DNA of 64,000 nt. Source: Oscillospiraceae bacterium (GTDB lineage Bacteria; Bacillota; Clostridia; Oscillospirales; Oscillospiraceae). The notes under the pieces are model-generated. The model did no database searches. It was not told the DNA's origin and saw nothing but the letters and a program-made list of their open reading frames with translations. Below are positions 33,469 to 42,169 of this stretch, piece after piece. The number at the start of each line of letters is the position of its first letter. Position 1 is the first letter of the stretch. The stretch is taken from positions 50,696-114,695 of the forward strand of contig JAFYAQ010000001.1 in NCBI GenBank assembly GCA_017540645.1. Reading direction: 5' to 3'. A program made the translations under genes and the position numbers.

Positions 33469-34929
33469 TTATTCGACCGGCTTGCGCATGGCGGAATAGA
33501 CCTCCAGTTCATCCTTCGTAGGCTCGCTGGTCTTGGCGACAATGATGTAAACGATGAAGGAAACCAGAAGGCCGACGGCATTGGGGGGCAGCCAGCTGGG
33601 AGTGAAGCCGTTGGTGCGGCCGAAGACGAAGATCATGGCGCAGATAAAGCCGAGGGACATGGACCAGGCGGCAGCCTTGGCGGTGGCCTTTTTCCAGAGG
33701 ACGCCGAAGATAAGGGACGGGAACCAGGCGGCCCAGGCGGCGGTGGCAAAGAGGAAGCCGTAGACCATGCCGACAGCGGTGATCTGCTGGGTCGTGCCGG
33801 CGATATAGCAGAGAATGGCGATCGCCAGAACGGCCAGACGGGAGACCAGAAGCTTTTTCTGCTCGCTGGCCTGGGGATTGACATAGCGCTCATAGATATC
33901 GCGGCTCAGGGCGGCGGCAGCCTGCTGGAACAGGGAGGACGCGGAGGACAGCGCGGCGGCGGTAATGCCAGCGAGAGCCAGAGCGCCGATCCACTTGGGC
34001 GCAAGGTTCATGGCGGCCCAGGTGAAGGCGGAAGTGGGAGCCAGGTCGGGATTGACAGCCGGGAGAATGCCGAAGAAGAAAAGCAGCGAGAAAATGAAGA
34101 TGGGGAAAACCAGGGTCTGCAGGATCATGGCGCGGCCAAAGGTTTTCTCGCTCTTGGCAATAAAGGCGCGGCTGAGGAGCTGCGGGGAGGCGAACACAAG
34201 TACGATGGAGGCGATGTTGACCTCGACATACTGCCAGAAGCCGGCGAAATGGCCGAAGTTGCCGTCCCAGTTCATCGTATAGGGAATCTTCTTGACGGCC
34301 TCGGTGATGCCGTTGGGCCAGCCGCCCATGGCCCCGACCAGGAAGGGGGCGACCAGCATGGCGGCAACAAAGAAGATGCAGAACATAATGGTATCGGTAA
34401 TGACAACGCCCTTCATGCCGCCGGCCATGGTGAAGACCGTGACGATGCCGAGAACGACGATCTGCGCCATGATCTTGGACATGCCGAAGGTGTCACAGAG
34501 AACGACGTTGACGCCCTGGCAGACGCTGATGAGGAAGATGAGCATGGAGAAGAGAACGATGGCGGTGGAGGCGATCTTTACCACCTCGTTTTTGGGATAG
34601 CGGGTCGTAAAGAAATCCGGGACCGTATACAGCTTCATTCTCCAGATGTAGCGACCCACGTAAAGGCCCAGGATAATGGAACTGGTGAGAGTAGCACCAA
34701 ACATGGTGAGATAAGGAAGAGAACCGCGAGAATAAACCGACCCGACGTAACCGACGAAGGCAACGCTGCTGATGTTCGTCGCGATCATCGTACCTGTGAT
34801 CAAGTAGGAGGGGGCATTCCGTCCCATTACGTAGAAGTCGTCCACATTTTTCAGGTTTTTAGCACTGTAAAAACCGACGATAAGATAGACGGCCAATGAA
34901 ATGACGGTTACGATTGCGTAGAAATTCAT
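33469..34929 (-). CDS. Sodium:solute symporter (SSS family)
   Basis: The ATG at 34929 is preferred because AAAAGGAG lies about 9 nt upstream; the ATG at 34938 directly abuts that site. The product has 486 aa with about 13 hydrophobic segments. The SSS pattern is clear: YFVMGRN-like N-terminus (DDFYVMGRNAP), a GGMKGVVITD segment (about 155-164) and the later AALSSASSLFQQAAAALSRDIY motif (about 325-346) near the second sodium site. Substrates in this family include proline, pantothenate, urea, allantoin-like ureides and sugars. Its place in the carbamoyl operon suggests a nitrogen-rich substrate. Confidence 0.9.
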   Translation of the reverse strand: MNFYAIVTVISLAVYLIVGFYSAKNLKNVDDFYVMGRNAPSYLITGTMIATNISSVAFVGYVGSVYSRGSLPYLTMFGATLTSSIILGLYVGRYIWRMKLYTVPDFFTTRYPKNEVVKIASTAIVLFSMLIFLISVCQGVNVVLCDTFGMSKIMAQIVVLGIVTVFTMAGGMKGVVITDTIMFCIFFVAAMLVAPFLVGAMGGWPNGITEAVKKIPYTMNWDGNFGHFAGFWQYVEVNIASIVLVFASPQLLSRAFIAKSEKTFGRAMILQTLVFPIFIFSLLFFFGILPAVNPDLAPTSAFTWAAMNLAPKWIGALALAGITAAALSSASSLFQQAAAALSRDIYERYVNPQASEQKKLLVSRLAVLAIAILCYIAGTTQQITAVGMVYGFLFATAAWAAWFPSLIFGVLWKKATAKAAAWSMSLGFICAMIFVFGRTNGFTPSWLPPNAVGLLVSFIVYIIVAKTSEPTKDELEVYSAMRKPVE

Positions 34930-34978
34930 TCTTGTCATCTCCTTTTCTTCTGGTTTTACCACTCAATGATGCCGAAAG

Positions 34979-35007
34979 TACCAAATGGCGCGGGGAATGA
35001 TTTGGTA
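34979..35007 (-). other. Inverted repeat in the 168-bp gap upstream of the symporter gene
   Basis: TACCAAAT (34979-34986) and ATTTGGTA (35000-35007) form a perfect 8-bp stem with a 13-nt loop, about 50-80 nt upstream of the symporter start. It has no T run and is more likely an operator or processing hairpin. I see no convincing internal promoter in the gap. Confidence 0.4.
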
Positions 35008-35097
35008 TAAAAGACCTCCTCCCTCTCATTCTTTCCCCAATTATCCTGTTATCTCCATACAGCGCGGATCGGCGCTGCATGAATGTCTCCCAAAGAA

Positions 35098-36243
35098 CTA
35101 TTTTCTTTCCAGAACGACGTGACTGTCGATCTCCATGGCATAGTCATACGAGATGCCGGAGACCTTGAAGCAGATCGAAGCGGGCAGGTAGGAGCCCCAG
35201 AAGTCCGCATACAGGCCTTTGAACTTCTCATAGTCTTTTTCGTCCACAAGATATCCCGTTGTGCGGACGAAATCGGCTTTGGTCGCCCCCGCCTCTTTCG
35301 CAACGCTGAGCATATTGTGGAAAACGGCGTTCATCTGATCTTCAAAGCCGCTCGGCATTCCGCCGAGTTTCTTGTCGCAGCCGACCTGACCGGAAACAAA
35401 CACCATGTCCTCGGCCCGGATGCCCTGGCAGAAGGGCAGATTGTAGGCGGGCACATCGGGAGAACACAGCACTGCCCGATCCTTGCCGAGGTAGGCGACG
35501 CACTCCAGCATGACCTCGCAGTCGATCTCAAAAGAGCTGACGCCGAAACAGGATCTCGCCGGGGGATTTTTGTCCTTGTCAAAGAATTCGCGGTAGATGC
35601 TGTTAAAATGGTCAAACTTGTCAAGATCCTTCAGGAAAACGATGACCTTCACGATGTCCTCTTTTTTCCCGCCGGCGGCCTCGACCACGGAAATCATATT
35701 CTTTGCGGCGGATCGGATCTGATCGTCAAAAACCAGCGGGGAGCGCCCGTCGGCGGTAAGCGGCGGTATGGCGGAAGTGAACACGAAATTCCCGGCTTTC
35801 AGCGCCGCCGACGCCGTCCCTCTGCCGCAAAAGAACTCGGAGTCAACACAGACAGAAGGGCCGGCTTTGCCGTTTCCGATGCGGCCGATCGCCTCGATAA
35901 GGATTTCCTGGCGGCCCAGCAGATCCGGCATCTCGTAGACATATCGGGCGGGTACGATGCCGTTGGGGAAATAGCGGGAATAGATACGGTCAAAGTCCTC
36001 AAACCTGTCCATATCCTTCAGGTATACGTTGCATTTTACAAGGTCGTCGGAACAGGCGCCGGCATCGGCCGCGACGCTCAGGAGCCGACCCATGGCCTTG
36101 GAGACCTGGCTTTCAAAGCCGACGGCCGTATCGTCGTCGATCCCGGCCATACCGGAGATGAAAAACCAGTTGTTTCTGGCGACGCCGGGAGCAGAGGGCA
36201 TATCCGGCTGCCAGACAGGATGGGAGTTCAGTATTTTTCTCAT
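35098..36243 (-). CDS. Three-domain RidA/YjgF-family protein
   Basis: The ATG at 36243 has AAGGA 7 nt upstream; an in-frame ATG at 36291 lies 3 nt after the previous stop and is the alternative. The product has 381 aa. Three RidA-like units can be seen: about 1-125, 130-250 and 255-381. Each has the pattern V-x-[ST]-G-x-[ILV]...D/E-Q, an internal D-x-V-K/F-V/T-T segment and P-A-R/S-x-x near the end. The first two keep the Arg (VPARYVYE; PPARSCFG) that is needed for imine deamination, while the third has PASICFKV, without Arg. RidA proteins hydrolyse reactive enamines/imines released by amino-acid enzymes. Confidence 0.82.
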   Translation of the reverse strand: MRKILNSHPVWQPDMPSAPGVARNNWFFISGMAGIDDDTAVGFESQVSKAMGRLLSVAADAGACSDDLVKCNVYLKDMDRFEDFDRIYSRYFPNGIVPARYVYEMPDLLGRQEILIEAIGRIGNGKAGPSVCVDSEFFCGRGTASAALKAGNFVFTSAIPPLTADGRSPLVFDDQIRSAAKNMISVVEAAGGKKEDIVKVIVFLKDLDKFDHFNSIYREFFDKDKNPPARSCFGVSSFEIDCEVMLECVAYLGKDRAVLCSPDVPAYNLPFCQGIRAEDMVFVSGQVGCDKKLGGMPSGFEDQMNAVFHNMLSVAKEAGATKADFVRTTGYLVDEKDYEKFKGLYADFWGSYLPASICFKVSGISYDYAMEIDSHVVLERK

Positions 36244-36294
36244 AAACGATCCTTGGCGGGGTTCTGTCGAACCCGTGCCGTTCACCTCCATGTT

Positions 36295-37149
36295 TCATTT
36301 TCCGGCTTTCTCTAAAGAAGCGAGGATCCCGCACAGCAGATCGGTTCCCGAAGTACTGCCGCAGCACATCACGGCGTCTGCGCTCTTCTCTGCCAGGGCG
36401 AGGCGGCCGCCGGCGTCCAGCAAGTGGAAGAGAAGCCGATTGACTTCATCGGCCATCCTGCCGTCCGCTGCCGCCCGCAGTTCTTTCACGCTGATCGGAT
36501 TGGTCAAATGGGCGATGGCGTCCACATAGGGGCGGAAGTCTTCCGAAGGATGAAAGATCTGCTCCGTTCGCATATAGCCTGTGAGAAAATCGTCTCCGGA
36601 CGGCGTCAGGCCGATACCCAGGCCGGTCAGGCCCTCAAAGGCGGCGAGCTTCTCCGGCTCCGTCTCCGCAGCCAGAAGAGCGGCAACTCTCTGCCCATAC
36701 AGGAGCTTCTTCCGCGAAGCGTCATCCGGGTCAAAGACCTGGGCCATCCCCTCGGTCCTGCCGGATTCCCGTATTTTTCGGCGAAGCAGCGCGCAGGCCT
36801 CTGCGATCTTTTCCGGTGCGGCCGGCGCAGTGACGCGGAGCGTTTCGCTCCAGGTTTCCCGCATGTCCACGCTCGCCGGATACTCACCTATCGTGATGGT
36901 TTCTCCGTCTATCCGGGCGGCGTCACCCGCAGCGATTTCCAGCCGGGTAAAATCAACGGGAAGAGAAAGCCGTATGGACATCGGCTCCCGCAGAGCGGGG
37001 AGAGCAAGAATGCTCAGCATCTCATTGCCGAAGAGCAGATTGACGGATTTCGAGAATACGGAATGGACCGTGCCGATGGCTCTGTGTGTCCGGAGCCATC
37101 GGCCGGTTTCTTCGGACCGTTCAGCCGGGATACGTTTTGTTGTAGACAT
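36295..37149 (-). CDS. allH: DUF2877 protein, AllH-like subunit of a carbamoyltransferase
   Basis: The 284-aa protein carries the DUF2877 signature GLGIGLTPSGDDFLTGYM (about 175-192) and CGSTSGTDLLCGIL near the C-terminus. In E. coli the DUF2877 protein (AllH/YlbF) works with FdrA (AllF) and DUF1116 (AllG) as oxamate carbamoyltransferase, which turns N-carbamoyl-oxamate (oxalurate) and phosphate into oxamate and carbamoyl phosphate. All three partners are in this operon. The start overlaps the end of the amidase gene by 29 bp, which suggests coupling. The substrate may differ from oxalurate. Confidence 0.8.
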   Translation of the reverse strand: MSTTKRIPAERSEETGRWLRTHRAIGTVHSVFSKSVNLLFGNEMLSILALPALREPMSIRLSLPVDFTRLEIAAGDAARIDGETITIGEYPASVDMRETWSETLRVTAPAAPEKIAEACALLRRKIRESGRTEGMAQVFDPDDASRKKLLYGQRVAALLAAETEPEKLAAFEGLTGLGIGLTPSGDDFLTGYMRTEQIFHPSEDFRPYVDAIAHLTNPISVKELRAAADGRMADEVNRLLFHLLDAGGRLALAEKSADAVMCCGSTSGTDLLCGILASLEKAGK

Positions 37150-37942
37150 CCTCTCGTCTCGATCTCATGATCGGAAGTTCGGTACGGTATCTTTCAATGT
37201 CATTGAGGTCGATATCGGCGATCAGAACGCCCGGTTTTTCGTCGAGGCTCGCCACGATATCGCCCCAGGGATTGACGACCATGGAATGCCCGTAGGCATG
37301 GTAGGAGAAGTCCATATCGCGGGCGGTGGACGCGAAGGCAAAATACAGCTGATTGTCCAGAGCGCGCATCCGGGCCGTGATCTCCCAGTGGGCCGGGCCG
37401 GTGGTCATGTTATACGCGGAAGGGGCCACGATGAGCTTCGCCCCTCGCAGGGCCATGCATCTCATCAACTCCGGAAAGCGGGTGTCAAAGCAGATGGCGA
37501 CACCGATCTTGCCGAACCTCGTATCGATCACCGTGACATCATCCCCCGCCGTCAGCACATCGGACTCCCGGAAGGTGATCCCGCCCGGCACATCGATGTC
37601 GAACAGGTGGACCTTGCGGTGTCTCCCGATGATCTCGCCTTGGGGATCGAAAGAAAACGAAGTGTTGTAGATCCTGCCGTCGTCTTCCTCGGGGATGGAG
37701 CCGCCGATAATGTATACAGAACAGTCCCGGGCAAGCTTTGCCAGACGTTTCAAGGTGATCCCGTCCCGGGCATTTTCCGCGTAGTCCCGAAAGTAACGGA
37801 CATGATAGGGGCACTGAAACATTTCCGGAAGGATCAGCAGCTCAGCGCCTTGCCCGGCCGCATATCGCAGCATCTCTTCCGCGCAGTCGAGAGTCTCCCG
37901 CTTGTCGGCGCGTGTTTTAATTTGGCAGATTCCCAGCCGCAT
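37121..37942 (-). CDS. Nitrilase-superfamily amidase, omega-amidase (NIT2)-like
   Basis: The 273-aa protein shows the Glu-Lys-Cys triad: LPEMF (Glu about 40), HRKVHLF (Lys about 112) and AICFDTRFPE (Cys about 149). The surrounding text (GGSIPEEDDGRIYNT, FDIDVPGGITFRES, AYNMTTGPAHWE, GHSMVVNPWGD) follows eukaryotic NIT2 and bacterial omega-amidases closely. These hydrolyse the terminal amide of alpha-ketosuccinamate or alpha-ketoglutaramate. Here it might hydrolyse the amide left after carbamoyl transfer, for example oxamate to oxalate plus ammonia; this is inference. RBS GGGGAGAG. Confidence 0.85.
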   Translation of the reverse strand: MRLGICQIKTRADKRETLDCAEEMLRYAAGQGAELLILPEMFQCPYHVRYFRDYAENARDGITLKRLAKLARDCSVYIIGGSIPEEDDGRIYNTSFSFDPQGEIIGRHRKVHLFDIDVPGGITFRESDVLTAGDDVTVIDTRFGKIGVAICFDTRFPELMRCMALRGAKLIVAPSAYNMTTGPAHWEITARMRALDNQLYFAFASTARDMDFSYHAYGHSMVVNPWGDIVASLDEKPGVLIADIDLNDIERYRTELPIMRSRREDVYNKTYPG

Positions 37943-37959
37943 AGATATCTCTCCCCTTT

Positions 37960-38139
37960 TCAGAACAAGCCGTCCAGCAGATCCGCCGCGTTGTCAACGA
38001 TGATCCGATCTTTCTGGAAGGCGGGGGACGGCGACCAGTTGACCTGGGCGACTTCCACATCCTGCCGTTCCAGATCCTTGGAAAAGAGCCGGAGTCCGAT
38101 GTTCAGAACAACGGGGGTCTGGGTCAATACATCCTGCAT
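37960..38139 (-). CDS. Small FdrA-associated protein
   Basis: The 59-aa protein starts at 38139, 4 bp after the fdrA stop. The sequence (TPVVLNIGLRLFSKDLERQ then DVEVAQVNWSPSP) matches the short segment found as a stand-alone protein, or as a piece of DUF1116/FdrA proteins, in other fdrA loci. It is likely a structural part of the carbamoyltransferase complex. It is too short for catalysis on its own. Confidence 0.75.
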   Translation of the reverse strand: MQDVLTQTPVVLNIGLRLFSKDLERQDVEVAQVNWSPSPAFQKDRIIVDNAADLLDGLF

Positions 38140-38143
38140 GGTA

Positions 38144-39658
38144 TCAGCCTCCCATGATTTCTTTTGCGATGCGGACAGCCTGCGCATTGGTCTCGGCCGT
38201 CAGCACGCCGCAGTCGGCCAGCTTGGCGTTCAGCTCCGCCAGCCCCTGGTAATCCTTGTCGGTACCGAGGACATAGCCGACAAAAAGGATCTCTCTGCCC
38301 CGTTCCCGGGCGATTTTCTGCGCCTCTTTGATGTAGGGGATGGTGCAGCCGACGGGGTCTTCGTGGACACCGTAGCCGATCACGAAGTCCATCACGATCA
38401 CCGCGACCGTCGGATCCTCGATCTCGTTGAGGATCCTCTCTGCCCGGAGGACCGGCTCGATCATCGGGTGCGGCTTGCCTTTGGTGAACACGTCGTCCCC
38501 GAGGTCGATGACGGCGTTGCCGTGGGAAAAGCGCGGATCCTCCATCAGAGAAGCCGTTTTGATCTTGATGTTGCTCTCCAGCGGAAGATCCCTTCCGAGG
38601 ATGACGCAGGCCTCGCCCGCCAGGGTGCCGCCGGTGTAGAGCGCCCGGACGTGCTTTTGTTCCGGCCTGAGAAGGGCCTTCTTTTCCCGAATCTGCGCCT
38701 CTGTCTGCGGGGATATGGCATAGTCTTTCTTGCGGGCGGCCAGGATTTCGACCACACGGAGGACGGCTTCCTCGATGGTGGTGGCGTAGGTGACACTTCC
38801 GACTTTGCCGGTCGTCTCTCCGCCCAGCAGACAGACGACGGAGGGCTTGCCGCAGGCGTCGAGCGCATCAAAGATCTTCTTCTCCACGCCCGCGTCCGTA
38901 GGCTTGGCAATGATGAGAATCAGTTCTGTTTGCGGGTTGTTCTTCAGCATCTCAATGCCCCGGAGCATGGTTATCCCGCCGATACTTGCCTTGATATCGT
39001 TGGAACCGGTCCCGATGGCGTGCGAGATGCCCAGCCCGTTTTTATCCAGGAGCACCATGGCCTCCTGCGTTCCGGTGCCCGACGCGCCCACAATGCCGAC
39101 GCTGCCCCGCCGGACCTGGTTGCAGAAGGCCAGTGCGGCGCCGTTGATCATGGCCGTGCCGCAGTCGGGGCCCATCACCAGAAGACCCTTTTCCTCGGCG
39201 AGCTGTTTCAGGCGCAGTTCATCTTCGATCTTCACATTGTCGCTGAAGAGCATGACGTTCAGACCGTCGTTCAGCGCCCGCTCCGCTTCGTCGGCAGCGT
39301 ATTCACCGGCGATGGAGATGATCGCGATGTCCGCCCGCGGGTGCTCCACCCGGGCTTCATAGGCGGTTTTATAGCCCTCCTCCTTTTCACCGAAGAGGAT
39401 AAGGTCTTCCGCTTTGCTGAACACCTGGGCAATGACTTCCTCGCTCTCCGAGATGACGGATACGGCAAGATCCGTGTTGACGGCCGCCTTGATCTCATCC
39501 GTAAGGAGTCCGAGGCCTTCCAGGATCGACTTGTTCGATTCGGTGGCCATCATGACCTCGGCGGACTGGACTCCCTGGATGGCTCTGAGACTGCCGGACA
39601 TCTTCATCAGGAGAACGGAGTCCCGGTAAGTGCTGTAGAATACTTTTGATTTTTTCAT
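38144..39658 (-). CDS. fdrA: FdrA/AllF-family protein, succinyl-CoA-synthetase-like fold
   Basis: The 504-aa length is normal for FdrA. It has the CoA-ligase-like Rossmann segments: MGPDCGTAMINGAALAF (about 158-174), GIVGASGTGTQEAMVLL (about 185-201) and IGTGSNDIKASIGG (about 208-221), then a second half with LLGGETTGKVG and GYVLGTDKDYQGL near the end. FdrA is the AllF part of oxamate carbamoyltransferase in E. coli. It lies between DUF1116 and the small FdrA-domain gene, an order seen in other fdrA clusters. RBS AAGGGAAAAG. Confidence 0.88.
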   Translation of the reverse strand: MKKSKVFYSTYRDSVLLMKMSGSLRAIQGVQSAEVMMATESNKSILEGLGLLTDEIKAAVNTDLAVSVISESEEVIAQVFSKAEDLILFGEKEEGYKTAYEARVEHPRADIAIISIAGEYAADEAERALNDGLNVMLFSDNVKIEDELRLKQLAEEKGLLVMGPDCGTAMINGAALAFCNQVRRGSVGIVGASGTGTQEAMVLLDKNGLGISHAIGTGSNDIKASIGGITMLRGIEMLKNNPQTELILIIAKPTDAGVEKKIFDALDACGKPSVVCLLGGETTGKVGSVTYATTIEEAVLRVVEILAARKKDYAISPQTEAQIREKKALLRPEQKHVRALYTGGTLAGEACVILGRDLPLESNIKIKTASLMEDPRFSHGNAVIDLGDDVFTKGKPHPMIEPVLRAERILNEIEDPTVAVIVMDFVIGYGVHEDPVGCTIPYIKEAQKIARERGREILFVGYVLGTDKDYQGLAELNAKLADCGVLTAETNAQAVRIAKEIMGG

Positions 39659-39688
39659 GGCGACACTTTTCCCTTATCTGACGAGAAA

Positions 39689-40939
39689 TTAAGTCTGGTA
39701 CTCCTCCTTGAAAGCGGCAATGGCTTTCGTGAAGGCTTCCATCGGGACTTTGGAGTTGCCCACGCCGATCTGACCGCCGTTCTTGTGCGCAATTCCGGTG
39801 TTGATGGTGGGCACGGTGCCGGTCGCGATGACCTTCCGGATGTCGATGCCGAGGGGCGAGCCGCCGCCGCTGAGCTGAGGAATGCTGTAGGCGGGGTTGC
39901 TGCCGATGGTGATCGACTGGAATCTCTGGGTATACTGGAGCGCCATATCGACGCTGCCCTTGGTGAGGCCGAGGGCCGGGGAGGCGGCATGGGCAGAGCA
40001 GCCCAGGCCGGTGGTCTCCGTGATGGCGCTGTCGCCCATGTCGGGCTGCGCATCGTCGAGCGTGTAGTTGCCGAAGAACAGGCCGGTGATGGGGCTGGCC
40101 GGGCCGGTGAACCATCTCCCGGGGAGGCCGCTGACACGGATGCCCGTGTCCACGCCGTTCCTGGCGATGCCGGTCACGATCGTGCTGTAGGGGATGCCGT
40201 GGGCCGCGTCGGCGGTGGCCTTGGAACCGGCCATGCCGAAGTGCAGGAAGAACTGCTCCGCTCTGCGGATGAAATCGGCCACGTCCCGCCGATCCTTGCG
40301 GTCAAAGTCGATCTCCTGGAGATACGGAGAGATCTCAAGAGAGAACAGAGAGGTGGCGGCAAAGCTGCGGCTGTGCAGTTCATCGCCCATGAACAGGGCG
40401 CGGGAGATGATCCTTTTCACGTCAAAGGGACCGGTCTTTGCGACGACCGCCTTCATGACGGGGGCGAGGACGTCTTCGATCCACTTGAGGCTGTCATGGA
40501 CGTAGCTGTCATAGTAGCCGAAGCTGAGCTTTCTCGGATCGGGATTCTCATAGAAATGGCAGTAGGCTTCGTTTCCGTACTCTTCGTTTTTAACGACGAT
40601 AACGGGGGTAGAGGGTCCGGTGGCGCCGGTCATGGAGCCGACGGTGTTGTGCTCGTGGCAGGGGGAGAATTTGATCTCACCGGATGCCGCCAGCTTTTCC
40701 GCTTCTTCCGGGGTCTTGGCCCAGCCTTCATACTGGATGATTCCAAGGCATGCATGCTTCTGAGCGGAGCCCATTCTTTCCCATGTGGTCGGCGGTCCGG
40801 CATGCATGATCATGTGATCTTCCATACCGGGGCAGGTGTCGATCGCTTTGCGAATGTCAATCCAGTAAAGCTTTGAGTTGATCATCCGCTTTAGGGCTTC
40901 CTTGTTTGCAAGTTCAATTCTTTCCTTAAGATCGCTCAT
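39689..40939 (-). CDS. allG: DUF1116 protein, AllG-like subunit of a carbamoyltransferase
   Basis: The ATG at 40939 has CGGAGG 6 nt upstream; the product has 416 aa. DUF1116 features are visible: the early HAGPPTTWERM segment (about 47-57), SPCHEHNTVGSMTG (about 92-105), RALFMGDELHSRS (about 180-192) and IGIAHK-NGGQIGVG near the end. It is the AllG (YlbE/YahG) part of oxamate carbamoyltransferase. It is the first gene of the leftward operon, with the promoter at 40999-41027. Confidence 0.87.
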   Translation of the reverse strand: MSDLKERIELANKEALKRMINSKLYWIDIRKAIDTCPGMEDHMIMHAGPPTTWERMGSAQKHACLGIIQYEGWAKTPEEAEKLAASGEIKFSPCHEHNTVGSMTGATGPSTPVIVVKNEEYGNEAYCHFYENPDPRKLSFGYYDSYVHDSLKWIEDVLAPVMKAVVAKTGPFDVKRIISRALFMGDELHSRSFAATSLFSLEISPYLQEIDFDRKDRRDVADFIRRAEQFFLHFGMAGSKATADAAHGIPYSTIVTGIARNGVDTGIRVSGLPGRWFTGPASPITGLFFGNYTLDDAQPDMGDSAITETTGLGCSAHAASPALGLTKGSVDMALQYTQRFQSITIGSNPAYSIPQLSGGGSPLGIDIRKVIATGTVPTINTGIAHKNGGQIGVGNSKVPMEAFTKAIAAFKEEYQT

Positions 40940-40998
40940 CTGAATCCTCCGTTCTTGAAGTGTACTCAACTGCGGAACAATGCGCAGCCTGTAAGATA

Positions 40999-41027
40999 AC
41001 TATACAAGTTAATATTTTATTTGTCAA
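40999..41027 (-). promoter_or_regulatory. Promoter of the leftward carbamoyl operon, with possible operator
   Basis: On the minus strand TTGACA (41027-41022) and TATAGT (41004-40999) are 17 bp apart. AACTATACAAGTT (40998-41010) is a palindrome (AACT/AGTT) overlapping the -10 element and shares ATACAAGT with the operator-like site at 42069, so the GntR-type regulator probably acts at both. Confidence 0.75.
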
Positions 41028-41060
41028 CGTAAAATCGATGGATATTTGCTGCTTCGATAT

Positions 41061-41089
41061 TTGACAATTGGATTTTCGTGGTGTAAACT
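41061..41089 (+). promoter_or_regulatory. Sigma-A promoter of the GntR-type regulator gene
   Basis: TTGACA (41061-41066) and TAAACT (41084-41089) are 17 bp apart, about 50 bp upstream of the start codon. Confidence 0.7.
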
Positions 41090-41139
41090 GAAAAATAACT
41101 ACAGGCAAACCGAAATAATATGTACAGGAGCAGCAGGCA

Positions 41140-41862
41140 ATGCAGGCAATAAAGAGAGACAACCTGGACGATCAAATCGTAAGGGCGATCACAGACGCTA
41201 TTGCCGAGGGCGAATGGAAGCCGGGGGATCGGCTGCCTTCGGAAACCCAGCTGGCGGAGATGTTCAACACCAGTCGGCCGACGACCCGTGCCGCGCTTCA
41301 AAAGCTCAATGCGCTCGGAATTCTCGACACCAGGGTCGGGCAGGGCACCTTTGTCAAGGAGTTTGATTTCCGGACGAATTTTGACTATATCTCCAATCTG
41401 ATCACCACTCCCGAGATGCAGAACGACGTGCTGGATTTCCGGAAAACCATTGAATCCGCCTGCGTCAATTTGCTGATTGACCGGGCCAGCGACGAGATGA
41501 TCACCGAGCTTGAGCAGAAATGCAACAATTACTGCGATGCGTTCTATCAGGTGAAAGTGTTTGATAAATCCACGTTTTCGAGCCTCAGCAAGCTGGACTA
41601 TGAATTCCACTACACGATTTGCAAGCTCTCCGGCAACTCGCTTCTCGCCCTTTCCTATGCGGCCGCCCAGGGGACGCTGAACGAGTATTTCTATCTGAAT
41701 GTCATTTCCCGCTATAATCGGCATATAAAGAAAAATGACATGGAAGGATTTCTGGAGTCTGCACAATCGCACAAGGCGCTTGTGGAGGCGATCAAGGCCC
41801 GGGACAAAAAGAAAGCGATCGTCGTCCTGAACAGGATCGTGGACTACAAAGAGACGCTGTAA
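41140..41862 (+). CDS. GntR-family (FadR/FCD subfamily) transcriptional regulator
   Basis: The 240-aa protein has an N-terminal winged HTH (about 8-75) with the GntR signature DRLPSETQLAEMFNTSRPTTR and the wing GQGTFV. The all-helical FCD-type ligand domain fills about 85-240. FCD regulators bind small carboxylates and usually leave DNA when the ligand binds. It lies between the two divergent catabolic operons and both have candidate operators with a common core, so it is the likely local repressor. RBS AGGAG. Confidence 0.9.
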   Translation: MQAIKRDNLDDQIVRAITDAIAEGEWKPGDRLPSETQLAEMFNTSRPTTRAALQKLNALGILDTRVGQGTFVKEFDFRTNFDYISNLITTPEMQNDVLDFRKTIESACVNLLIDRASDEMITELEQKCNNYCDAFYQVKVFDKSTFSSLSKLDYEFHYTICKLSGNSLLALSYAAAQGTLNEYFYLNVISRYNRHIKKNDMEGFLESAQSHKALVEAIKARDKKKAIVVLNRIVDYKETL

Positions 41863-41900
41863 ACCGGGACCCGGCGAAAGCCGGAGAGATGAAATATAAG

Positions 41901-41946
41901 AAGGCCTGTGCCAGAGCACGCATGCTTTGGCACAGGCCTTTTTCTT
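41901..41946 (+). terminator. Terminator after the GntR-type regulator
   Basis: AAGGCCTGTGCCA (41901-41913) pairs with TGGCACAGGCCTT (41928-41940), followed by TTTCTTT. Confidence 0.88.
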
Positions 41947-42041
41947 TCCCGGCACCGGATCGAAGGGGAGAATCCCGTATATGCGCTGCAGGCCGGAGGC
42001 TTTTGGCCTGAGGGGTGGATGAGCCGAAAAGAAAAATGGGA

Positions 42042-42070
42042 TTGACAAATTGACTGTTTCGTTTTAATCT
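42042..42070 (+). promoter_or_regulatory. Sigma-A promoter of the TRAP-peptidase-RidA operon
   Basis: TTGACA (42042-42047) and TAATCT (42065-42070) are 17 bp apart. It is followed by a long leader of about 250 nt before the first structural gene. Confidence 0.75.
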
Positions 42071-42081
42071 TGTCATACAAG
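42069..42081. promoter_or_regulatory. Candidate GntR/FCD operator
   Basis: CTTGTCATACAAG is a perfect palindrome of the form CTTGT-N3-ACAAG, close to the GT-N3-AC pattern of FadR-type operators. It overlaps the end of the -10 element, so binding should block transcription. Confidence 0.6.
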
Positions 42082-42169
42082 TAAACAAGAACGGGGGCGT
42101 TTTTTCGGCGTCGATTGAGCATCTTTCTGAAAAGGACAGGCTTTTCATCACAGCACAAGCGGAGGAAAC

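Noticed and set aside
36581..39649. Very long plus-strand open frame (over 1000 codons) antisense to the fdrA/amidase genes
   Set aside because: It is a by-product of GC-rich codon usage on the other strand: low-complexity Arg/Gly/His-rich translation, no RBS, while the minus-strand frames match clear families.
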